64,000 nt of DNA from contig JAZDGR010000178.1 in the NCBI GenBank assembly GCA_043806735.1, positions 3,381-67,380 of the forward strand, written 5' to 3'. Source of the stretch: QYOJ01 sp043806735. Lineage in GTDB: Bacteria; Bacteroidota; Bacteroidia; Bacteroidales; FEN-979. The notes beneath the pieces are model-generated. The model searched no databases, was not told the DNA's origin, and saw only the letters and a list, made by a program, of their open reading frames with translations. Shown one piece after another: positions 35,601 through 42,863 of the stretch; position 1 is the first letter of the stretch; each line of letters starts with the position of its first letter. Made by a program: the position numbers and the translations under genes.

Positions 35601-36098
35601 TCAGTTTCGTTGAAATGGAACATCTCTTCCTCAGGGCAAGGTCAGATAACCCTGGAATTTATGCCCGAATTGCCTCCGGGGACCCAAATCAGACAAGTTC
35701 TGGTGAATGGGAAAGTATTTCCGTTCGTTTCATTCAGAACCCCCAGGTACGTCTCCTTGCAGGTGCATTTGAGGGTGCAGGGAAAAATGACGGTTGAGGT
35801 TCAATACGCTGAGGGAATATCTGTTCTTCCGGTCATCCAGGATCCCAAACCGGGAGACCGGGCCGAGGGATTACGGATCATTGATGCGCAGTTACGAGGA
35901 AATAAATATACCATTTACCTTGAAGGAGTGGCCGGGAGCCGGGATACCCTTTCGGTTTGGAGTGCAGGCCCTGTTTCCCAGGCTGAAAATGCAAGTTATA
36001 TTTCCCGGAAAAACTTTATAACTAAATTTTTAGTTGAATTTGAAGCAGCGGATGAAAAATACTCCCGGAAACGGTTGGTATTGACGCTTCATAACTAG
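32619..36098 (+). CDS. large secreted (alpha/alpha)6-barrel glycoside hydrolase, GDE/amylo-1,6-glucosidase-like
   Basis: 1159 residues. Signal peptide (FVFLLVAFLNVAAPTSGQG), a repeat-encoded segment (residues about 36-51), a GATase/ThuA-like alpha/beta domain (about 60-300), a beta-sandwich, then an (alpha/alpha)6 domain (about 560-980) with GRDGEWSGFALLDYGD, DASDATPLYIVLAGKYF, GHGWVEGGELYGSHSSVY and PHQCWSETMVIQPILEGMLG, which match glycogen-debranching-enzyme C-terminal-type hydrolases. The Asp of GRDGEW and Glu of WVEGG are the probable acid/base pair by analogy. Substrate uncertain; alpha-glucosidic or related linkages. Leads a plus-strand set of sugar genes. Confidence 0.78.
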   Translation: MRVVQFVFLLVAFLNVAAPTSGQGMKGKDSKTHTISIQNSEFRIQNSKFKNQRTDSNSVLSKLILMVGREPVVPGDLELVAAMDFIQSLDGYSATYTTFHELKKHPKQLHDVDLVWFHRPDTMDFSPEESDLKMIGLLQEYISGGGSMLLTLDGFRYLNLLGVESTIPSTRLKASIDEGYGRKLGFHAFREHPVFQGLHGGSYVYQPAKDMTVRVHGFFGDTIPEKGNVVAIDWDYIFFRENSKLIIEYTLGGGKVLAVGGYTYFSQPNGNRLQLDKFTTNTFAYLTGESENQPVFFWNYSIPKVVQCSEKEQNRDVMFAVIPESNNWDMPTHPIQFSPRPATDNYCEVAGERMVVMGRERGGIEEIWAHPFMAVRDYEAGVHLVGGRGELSDSVIWLKTLTPEIVIRPDCFIRYYRIGADYLKEIVAADPLNTSVVVHYEYHGADPIILEIRFTSNLRFMWPYPETAIGTLCYRWDADYHAYLIQDQSGDFNVLVGATKAPSDHSVRKGDGFIIDAGLSYSLKPGEAMDLIISSGNEGVEKLQSEFDRAIRNPEQIFTNAREHVDNLLTTSVMITSPDKNFNLGYRWALVGIDRFFVTTPGMGSALIAGYGTTRRGWDGGQKVSGRPGYAWYFGRDGEWSGFALLDYGDFEKVKKNLEFYRKYQDLNGKIFHEATTSGVIHYDASDATPLYIVLAGKYFRHSGDTNFLKDHWPAIKKAINFCFSTDTDGDHLIENTGVGHGWVEGGELYGSHSSVYLTGCWAAALEEAATMASTAKDQEATNYWKEVKVLKDLIDRNFWNIKNGFYSYGLNLDGSFRTEPTILPSVPAYFGVTDKDKFRFVLNQYASNAFSTNWGTRIIREDSPMFKPTGYHYGSVWPLFTGWTALAEYRYGNYPQGFAHILNNLNVYKSWGLGYVEEVLNGAEYQPSGVCPHQCWSETMVIQPILEGMLGIEVFAEEHKIRLSPRLPADWDSLRVEHIRMSDQKLNFQFRRDSVSLKWNISSSGQGQITLEFMPELPPGTQIRQVLVNGKVFPFVSFRTPRYVSLQVHLRVQGKMTVEVQYAEGISVLPVIQDPKPGDRAEGLRIIDAQLRGNKYTIYLEGVAGSRDTLSVWSAGPVSQAENASYISRKNFITKFLVEFEAADEKYSRKRLVLTLHN
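32726..32764. repeat. AATTCAG heptamer array inside the hydrolase gene
   Basis: Four perfect AATTCAG units, one AATTCAA and a partial copy. Because 7 and 3 are coprime the array reads IQNSEFR repeatedly in the protein, just after the signal peptide. Confidence 0.85.
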
Positions 36099-36113
36099 CT
36101 TATTAACCTAGTG

Positions 36114-37685
36114 ATGGTCTCCTTTTTTCACCAGGATCTTACAATCTTGCAAACCGCGTTCCTGCTTGCCGGATGTGTATTAATTCTGAGCAGCCTCTAT
36201 TTTCACGTATCCAATAAATCTCAACTGAGCTTATGGTTCCTGATCTTCGGTTCTTTCGGCATATTTCTTTTCGCAGCCTTACTGGATCCGTTTCTCAATC
36301 TGTGGGATGAGCGATTTCATGCCCTGGCGGCAAAAAACCTGATGAATCACCCCTTCAAGCCTATGCTTTATGCAGATCCTGTGGTTGATATTCCATATGA
36401 CCGATGGGATAGAGCACATATATGGCTGAATAAACAACCGTTTTTCCTCTGGCCGGCGGCTTTCTTCTTCAATATCTTTGGTGTCAACGAGGTTACCTTG
36501 CGGATACCGAGCGCTCTAGAAGGTTCTATTCTGGTCTTTTTGGCGTTCAGAACAGGGAAACTGCTCATTTCTGAACGGACAGGATATTATTCTGCATTTC
36601 TGGTTGCTACTGCTTTTTATATGGTTGAAATAATTTCGGGGCGCCAAGAGCTTGAGCACAACGACATCGCTTTTCTGGTTTGGGTTTCAGCAAGCATCTG
36701 GGCCTGGGTGGAATATCTCCGGTCAGGAAAACGACGGTGGATTGTATTGATTGGCATTTTCAGCGGAGTTGCTATCCTGGTAAAATGGCTGGTGGGTCTA
36801 TTAGTGTACCTGGGATGGGTTTTTTATATAGTTATTACTCCCCCTGGTCATAGAAGAAAAGAGATCTTGAGACTTATAATCTCTGTTTGTATCACGATTG
36901 CAATTGCCTTGCCGTGGTATGCTTTTATCCTTCTGAAATATCCCATGGAAGCCATGGTAACCCTGAATCTTTATACTGCTCATCTTACCAGACCATTGGA
37001 TGGTCATGGTGGAGATTTCTGGTTTCACTTTAACAATATTGCTCTTTTATACGGAACGATTGTACCCTTTATAATAATCCCGGCATGGTGGATTTTATAT
37101 CAAAGAATCACTCCAAAATCATTAGCTATATCTTTGATTTTCATGATATTAGTCGTATACTTATTTTTTTCCTTTGCGAAAACGAAGATGCCCAGCCTTC
37201 CCTGGGTTGCCTCTCTTCCTCTTTACCTCACTTTAGGATGTCTGGTTGATTATTTTATCACCCGGGTCAACACCATCAAAGCTTCAAGACTTGTTGTTTC
37301 GGCTAGTATATTTATTCTTTTAGTGCTCATTGGTTTTTATAATCTTAGGATTCCGACAATATTGGACAAACATACAAAGGATGTTAAACGTAATGTCTTA
37401 TTAGCCAATCTTCAACATAATAAAATGATTTTTCTTGATCTCCCCAGTCAACTTCCAGATAACTCCGTGGTATTCAATGTGAAAGGCAGACACTATATCG
37501 AATGCATGTTTTACAGCGGCTTCCCCTCCTATCCTTTCATTCCTTCCAAATATCAGATCCTGAACGTTTGCCGACAAGGGAGGGCAGTGGCAATCTTCCA
37601 ATCCCCTATCGATGAACTTCCGGATTACATCCTGAAAAATCCGGCAATAATCATCATTCAGCAGGAGCTTTTAGGGTGGGATTAG
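36114..37685 (+). CDS. GT39/ArnT-like membrane glycosyltransferase
   Basis: 523 residues with about 11 membrane helices. Start at the ATG at 36114, or the GTG just before. The first periplasmic loop carries the acidic motif of the family (LDPFLNLWDERFHALAAKN, about residues 60-78), where the Asp-Glu pair binds metal or the polyprenyl phosphate sugar. Family members transfer mannose or aminoarabinose from a lipid carrier to protein or lipid A. Here it sits among degradative enzymes, 15 bases after the GDE-like gene and 23 before the next, so the acceptor is unclear. Confidence 0.8.
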   Translation: MVSFFHQDLTILQTAFLLAGCVLILSSLYFHVSNKSQLSLWFLIFGSFGIFLFAALLDPFLNLWDERFHALAAKNLMNHPFKPMLYADPVVDIPYDRWDRAHIWLNKQPFFLWPAAFFFNIFGVNEVTLRIPSALEGSILVFLAFRTGKLLISERTGYYSAFLVATAFYMVEIISGRQELEHNDIAFLVWVSASIWAWVEYLRSGKRRWIVLIGIFSGVAILVKWLVGLLVYLGWVFYIVITPPGHRRKEILRLIISVCITIAIALPWYAFILLKYPMEAMVTLNLYTAHLTRPLDGHGGDFWFHFNNIALLYGTIVPFIIIPAWWILYQRITPKSLAISLIFMILVVYLFFSFAKTKMPSLPWVASLPLYLTLGCLVDYFITRVNTIKASRLVVSASIFILLVLIGFYNLRIPTILDKHTKDVKRNVLLANLQHNKMIFLDLPSQLPDNSVVFNVKGRHYIECMFYSGFPSYPFIPSKYQILNVCRQGRAVAIFQSPIDELPDYILKNPAIIIIQQELLGWD

Positions 37686-37708
37686 TTCAAAATTTTAACT
37701 GAAACAGT

Positions 37709-39862
37709 ATGAGAATATGTATCCTGATCCTTTTTAGCCTCTCCTTATGGGGAGGTGTTGAATCCCAGAATCTCAAGGCTGTAGAAGATTATCTCCGTTT
37801 GGATGCCCGGGCAGATGACCCCTTGTATACCACCTATGCTGCTGCCATAAAGCGATCAAGGCTCTATGGAGATAAAGCCTACAAGATGGATTATTATTCT
37901 GATTGCCGGCCGGTTACCTATTCCTCCGATCAGGCGGGAAGTATGTTCTGCCTCTGGAAAGTGGATGAAGTGGTGATCCGGAATATCGGCGAGTATTTCA
38001 AAAAGCCTGTAGTGTTGTTTTCTTTTCCTGATATGGCAATTCTGGAGTATGAACCTTTCAGGGGGATCCGGGTCCGGGAGACCTTTTTCGTTTACAGTTC
38101 CCGCATTACCCTGGTTGAGATGGAGGTTACTAACCTGGATCGAATTGTCCATGAAGTTGTCGCGTATCCGGTACTTTGGCTGGGAAATGATTCCCTTCGG
38201 ATCGAAGGATTTGACAGTTTACACAACGGTTATATTACGACCCGGTATGAGAGTCCGTACCGATTGATCAGCAGTCTGAAGATGGAATACGGCTATCCCA
38301 CGAAAACAAGGGACTTCTTTGCCAGTAATTTTCCGGTCGCTTCGTATGGGGGATGTTCCGGTGACATGGATCAGTTCTATAATCTGATCAAGACCGATTT
38401 CTATTCCGCTACAAGGCTTGATTTATTAAATAATAAAGATACTGGTCTTGTTGATTTTATATCACTTCAATTAAAGAAACGATTAAGGCCTGGTGAACGA
38501 GCTAATTTTAGGTATATCCGGGGAGTTCAGGATCAGAAAGAGGATCTGACAGCTCTAAAAGATGAAATTGATCAGCTCAGGAAGATTTATTTGAAGACCT
38601 TTTACGAAGACAATTTGATCCTGTTTTCAAAGATTCCACGGATCCGGTTCAAAACGAAAGATGAAAAGCTGGTGTACCTCGGAGCTTTCAACCTGGTCCG
38701 CAGTTCAATGGTTCCTCCATCAGGAAAAACAACCTATAATTTCTATGTTTTCAGCCGCAATCCGCTCTGGGGATGGGGGCATGGACACCAGGTGCTGCAT
38801 GAATCCCTCAGCATGCTTGCTTATGTATATATGGATCCCGAATCGGCCGAAGGATCGCAACGGGTCTATATAGAGCAGCAGCGTGAAGACGGACTGATCG
38901 CTTACCGGCACGGGCCCAGGGGATTACAGGATTACCCGTATAAGAACAAGTCCACTACCTCTGCTCCCTTTTTCAGCTGGATCAACTTGGAACTTTATCA
39001 GGTAAGTAAGGACAAAAAGTTTCTCGAAGAGGCTTATGTTGCTGGGTGCAAATATACCGATTGGCTGATCAGGAACAGAGACCAGGACGCGGACGGTACC
39101 TTTGAATGGGGACCTTATGGCATCATTGAGAATGTCAGGGACTGGTACAATGCTGTGTTTCAGGTATCTGCAGAAAGATATCTGGATGTGGACAAGGAGG
39201 ATATTTCTGACGAACTTGAGTGTCTTGATCTTACACTAATGGTGATCAAGGAGGAAAAGAGTCTGACGAAGATGGCACAAATACTTGGAAAACAGGAAGA
39301 AGCAAAGGCCTGGATGGAAAAAGCCGAAAAAACCAGTAAACTTGTCAATGAACGAATGTGGGATGATTCCACAGGATTTTACTACTCTGTCAACAAAGGC
39401 GATCATGGCTGGTTTTTCATGAACCGTGATCTCCGGCGGCAGGAACTCATCGGATTTCTGCCGTTGTGGGCAGGGGTAGCTCCACCGGATAGAGCTTCGA
39501 GCCTGGTGGAAACCCTTACCGATACCACCCGGTTTTGGCGAAGGTATGGTATCCCTACCCTTTCAGCAGCAGATCCCTGGTACAGTCCGAATGTAGACTA
39601 TTGCTGTAAATGGAACGGACCGGTTTGGTTATTATGGGACTACATGGTGTATGATGGACTGAAGCAATATGGATACGATTCACTGGCAAATTTACTGGCC
39701 GGCAAAATGGTACATTGTGTAGTCACCCAACTGAAAAAGAATCACAATTATTGGGAATCTTACAGTCCTGATAATGAGGTATTAAACTGTCCATCAAATT
39801 ACATTTGGGATGCGATTATGGCGAGGCTTCTGATCGAGGAGTACATGGAAAGTGAAAAGTGA
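37709..39862 (+). CDS. secreted glycoside hydrolase, GH63/MGH1-like (alpha/alpha)6 barrel
   Basis: 717 residues with a signal peptide (LILFSLSLWGGVESQ). The N-terminal third is a beta-sandwich; the rest is an (alpha/alpha)6 barrel with GWGHGHQVLHESLSMLAY, RDQDADGTFEWGPYGI, DWYNAVFQVSA, RRQELIGFLPLWAGV, CCKWNGPVWLLWDYMVYDGL and SPDNEVLNCPSNYIWDA. These resemble mannosylglycerate-hydrolase-like and GH63-type enzymes, whose acidic residues lie in the DGTFEWG and WESYSPDNE segments. Linkage unknown. Its stop codon lies in a heptamer array. Confidence 0.75.
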   Translation: MRICILILFSLSLWGGVESQNLKAVEDYLRLDARADDPLYTTYAAAIKRSRLYGDKAYKMDYYSDCRPVTYSSDQAGSMFCLWKVDEVVIRNIGEYFKKPVVLFSFPDMAILEYEPFRGIRVRETFFVYSSRITLVEMEVTNLDRIVHEVVAYPVLWLGNDSLRIEGFDSLHNGYITTRYESPYRLISSLKMEYGYPTKTRDFFASNFPVASYGGCSGDMDQFYNLIKTDFYSATRLDLLNNKDTGLVDFISLQLKKRLRPGERANFRYIRGVQDQKEDLTALKDEIDQLRKIYLKTFYEDNLILFSKIPRIRFKTKDEKLVYLGAFNLVRSSMVPPSGKTTYNFYVFSRNPLWGWGHGHQVLHESLSMLAYVYMDPESAEGSQRVYIEQQREDGLIAYRHGPRGLQDYPYKNKSTTSAPFFSWINLELYQVSKDKKFLEEAYVAGCKYTDWLIRNRDQDADGTFEWGPYGIIENVRDWYNAVFQVSAERYLDVDKEDISDELECLDLTLMVIKEEKSLTKMAQILGKQEEAKAWMEKAEKTSKLVNERMWDDSTGFYYSVNKGDHGWFFMNRDLRRQELIGFLPLWAGVAPPDRASSLVETLTDTTRFWRRYGIPTLSAADPWYSPNVDYCCKWNGPVWLLWDYMVYDGLKQYGYDSLANLLAGKMVHCVVTQLKKNHNYWESYSPDNEVLNCPSNYIWDAIMARLLIEEYMESEK

Positions 39863-39885
39863 ACAATGAACAATGAAGGTGAATA
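39851..39885. repeat. AGTGAAC-type heptamer array
   Basis: AGTGAAA, AGTGAAC, AATGAAC, AATGAAG and a partial copy; covers the last codons and TGA stop of the preceding hydrolase. Same unit as at 58090 and, on the other strand, 27491. The G/T-rich bases to 39935 may be a more decayed continuation. Confidence 0.7.
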
Positions 39886-39981
39886 GGGAGTGGTTAGTAG
39901 TGGATAACGGGATGGGAGGTTAGGTTCTTTGATGAGTTTTATAGACCTTTGCAATGAATTTGTAGTGAAAGTGAGTTGTAT

Positions 39982-41994
39982 ATGAAATTGAATCCAGCAC
40001 ATTATTTCCTGATTGTCTTCGTGGTTCTTATTGTGACCTCCTGTGATCCTTCGACCAACAAGGCCAATCTCGAGAGGTTATTATCCCCAGCATCACTCCC
40101 CTATTCAAAGCCGGGAAAGCTTTTTCAAGTTGCCAGCACGGATTCCACAGGGCAAAACAATGACCGTATAACCATTGCCCCGGGAGTTACTGCAACGATT
40201 CTGAATGTTTCCGGCCCCGGCATCATTACCCGGATTTGGTTTACAGTAGACTCCAGAGATCCGTACTTTTTGCGGAGAATCGTACTAAAGATGTATTGGG
40301 ACGATGAGCCGGAGCCTTCCGTGAATGTTCCTCTTGGCGATTTCTTTGGTTGCGGATTTGAATATAAACCTTATATTTCCCAGTATCTTGGTATGACCAG
40401 CGGAGGGTATATCTGTTATTTCCCTATGCCTTTTGAAAAATCTGCCCGAATCGAGATTCAAAACGAGACGGGCCAGGAGATTTATGCCTTTTATTACCAG
40501 ATTAACTATTTCAAACTGGAAGGGTACCTCGATCGTAGCGTCGGGTATTTTCATGCTTTCTGGAACCGTAATATCCGGACTAACTATGATTCGAATTATA
40601 CGATCCTCAATATGGACGGCCAGGGTCATGTGGTTGGCGTGAATCTAAACATGCAATCTTACGATGGGGGGCTTTCTTACCTGGAAGGGAACGAAAAAAT
40701 ATTTGTGGATGGAGAAAAGAAACCTTCTATTGTTGGAACAGGCACAGAAGACTATTTTTCCAGCGGATGGTACTTTAACCAGGGTGAATTTGCCGGACCT
40801 TATCATGGTCTGATCTTAAAAGATGACAGTTTAGGCCGTATTGCTGCATATCGTTTGCATATCACGGATCCAATCCCGTTTAAGAAACACATTCTTTTTA
40901 CCATAGAGCATGGTCATAGGAATACAGAAATCGCAGATTACGCCAGTACCGTCTATTGGTATCAGCTTGGCGAACACATGTATTTGCCTTCTTTACCCAA
41001 AGCGGGAATGCGGATTCCCTTAAAACAAATCACCCCGAATAACCTGATTGAAGCGGAAGATTTACCTGTTCAAACAGGCACTATCCTGTCAAAGATTGTG
41101 GATGTTTCTGATCTGGGACCTGATTGGAGTGGAGGTCGTTACGTGGTTTTTAATACGGATAGGGGAAATGTTTTAAAAATAGAACTGAAAAATATGTTTG
41201 AAGCCGGGTATACAATGAACCTGTTTTACTCGACCGGACCTGATTACGGCAACGTAAGAATCTACTCGGCCGGTAAAAAAGTTGGTGAAATAAACGGCTA
41301 TTCTCCGATAATCAAAGCTGGAGGAAAAGTTTCGCTATCAAATCTATCGGCTCTATATGGAAAGCTTGAATTTAAACTGGAAGTTGTTGGGAAAGATCCG
41401 CTTTCGAAGGGATATCTCGTTGGTCTTGACGGAGCTGAAATCATCCCAAACCGGTTGTATATTCCCGATTGGTACATCCTTGGCCCTTTCCCAAACCGAC
41501 GAATCACCGAAACTCAACGCTTAGGATTGGATTCCATCTACCCACCGGAGATTCAGTTAGACATCCATTCAACTTATACCGGCATGAACAGTCAGGAACT
41601 TAATTGGAAATACATAAAAACCCCGGAAAACGGCTATGTGTCTCTATGGGATAAAATGAAACCCAATGAACTGGTTGTCACTTATGCCGTAACCTTCATA
41701 TACTCCACGAAAGAAAAGGATGCCCTTGTCATGATCGGGAGTGACGATGGAGCTAAGCTATTTATCAACGACAAAGAAGTATACCGGTTTCTTGGTGTGC
41801 GCATCGCAGAACCTGATCAGGTCATCATCCCGGTTCATCTTAATTCAGGATGGAATACTTTGCTTCTAAAAATTGAAAATAACCTCGGAGGATATGCCTT
41901 TTACGCACGCATCCTTGACCCGGGGAACAGTTTGTTTTTCAGCGCTAAACATCAAGATCCGCCAACATTATGGCTGGAAAATCAAGAGAAATAG
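39982..41994 (+). CDS. GH172 (DUF2961) lipoprotein
   Basis: 670 residues from the ATG at 39982. Lipobox VLIVTSCDPS, so probably an outer-membrane lipoprotein. The DUF2961 double jelly roll (about 40-360) shows SGPGIITRIWFTVDS, VPLGDFFGCGFE, GTGTEDYFSSGWYF (catalytic Glu region) and HGHRNTEIADYASTVYWYQ. Characterised GH172 enzymes act on fructofuranose dianhydrides or D-arabinofuranosides. Two C-terminal beta domains follow, the last with PA14-like LVMIGSDDGAKLFINDKEVY (about 590-610). Overlaps the next gene by 25 bases, so translation is coupled. Confidence 0.85.
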   Translation: MKLNPAHYFLIVFVVLIVTSCDPSTNKANLERLLSPASLPYSKPGKLFQVASTDSTGQNNDRITIAPGVTATILNVSGPGIITRIWFTVDSRDPYFLRRIVLKMYWDDEPEPSVNVPLGDFFGCGFEYKPYISQYLGMTSGGYICYFPMPFEKSARIEIQNETGQEIYAFYYQINYFKLEGYLDRSVGYFHAFWNRNIRTNYDSNYTILNMDGQGHVVGVNLNMQSYDGGLSYLEGNEKIFVDGEKKPSIVGTGTEDYFSSGWYFNQGEFAGPYHGLILKDDSLGRIAAYRLHITDPIPFKKHILFTIEHGHRNTEIADYASTVYWYQLGEHMYLPSLPKAGMRIPLKQITPNNLIEAEDLPVQTGTILSKIVDVSDLGPDWSGGRYVVFNTDRGNVLKIELKNMFEAGYTMNLFYSTGPDYGNVRIYSAGKKVGEINGYSPIIKAGGKVSLSNLSALYGKLEFKLEVVGKDPLSKGYLVGLDGAEIIPNRLYIPDWYILGPFPNRRITETQRLGLDSIYPPEIQLDIHSTYTGMNSQELNWKYIKTPENGYVSLWDKMKPNELVVTYAVTFIYSTKEKDALVMIGSDDGAKLFINDKEVYRFLGVRIAEPDQVIIPVHLNSGWNTLLLKIENNLGGYAFYARILDPGNSLFFSAKHQDPPTLWLENQEK

Positions 41995-42851
41995 TCCTGA
42001 TTGGTATTTGTCTGATCAGCTTTTATGCGGCACTGCATTCACAGACCGCGATTAAACAGGTCACAGATGTTCCCACTAGTTTCTGTGTTTCCGAAGCTGA
42101 GTGGAAGCTGTATAAAATGATCAACGAATATCGCCGGCAATATGACCTCCCTCCCATCCCTTTATCTAAATCCCTCTGCTTCGTTGCCAATACCCATGTA
42201 AAGGATCTTTTTTTCTATCATCCGGACAAGGATCCCTGCAATTTTCACTCCTGGTCGGACAAAGGTCCCTGGAAACCATTCTGTTATCCTGGTGATGAGG
42301 ATAAGAAGAACTCGGTTTGGGACAAGCCAAAGGAATTAACCAAATATCCCGGCAAAGGATTTGAGATTGTTTATTGGGAAAATAATTCCGTGATCATTGA
42401 CAGTGTCATCAGTTTCTGGCGTTCGTTCGACTACTTCAACAGTTTCCTGATGAATACAGGCAAGTGGCAGGGAAAGCAATGGAACGCCATCGGCATCGGG
42501 ATCTGCGAAAATTACGCAGCAGCCTGGTTTGGGGAACTGGCTGACACGGAAGGGCCCCCAGGGGTATGCGGGAAAGAAATTACTAATTCAACACAAAATT
42601 TACCCGCCATAAAGACCTCTCAACTTATTCGCGGGACCTATTATATCATTGTGAAAAGCCAATTACCATTAAAAGAGGCTGAGAAGGTGGTTCAGGATCT
42701 TCAAGCAAAAGGATATAAAGACGCGAAGCTGTTTGATTCTGACAGTAAGATCCGGGTTTCTATATTTGAGGATACAGATCGGGAAAAAGCAATTCAAAAG
42801 CTGAAAGAGGCAAAAGTAATCTATCAGGATGCCTGGTTATTTAAACCATAA
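41970..42851 (+). CDS. secreted CAP-domain protein with C-terminal SPOR domain
   Basis: 293 residues. Signal peptide (ICLISFYAALHSQ), then a CAP/SCP-PR1 domain (about 45-195) with MINEYRRQYDLPPIPLSKSL, IVYWENN and WNAIGIGICENYAAAWFGE; residues about 215-292 are a SPOR domain (RGTYYIIVKSQLPLKEAEKV). SPOR domains bind glycan strands stripped of peptides, so this protein may sit at septal or damaged peptidoglycan. The start overlaps the end of the GH172 gene. Function of bacterial CAP domains is largely unknown. Confidence 0.82.
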   Translation: MAGKSREIVLIGICLISFYAALHSQTAIKQVTDVPTSFCVSEAEWKLYKMINEYRRQYDLPPIPLSKSLCFVANTHVKDLFFYHPDKDPCNFHSWSDKGPWKPFCYPGDEDKKNSVWDKPKELTKYPGKGFEIVYWENNSVIIDSVISFWRSFDYFNSFLMNTGKWQGKQWNAIGIGICENYAAAWFGELADTEGPPGVCGKEITNSTQNLPAIKTSQLIRGTYYIIVKSQLPLKEAEKVVQDLQAKGYKDAKLFDSDSKIRVSIFEDTDREKAIQKLKEAKVIYQDAWLFKP

Positions 42852-42863
42852 AACACTGACCAG

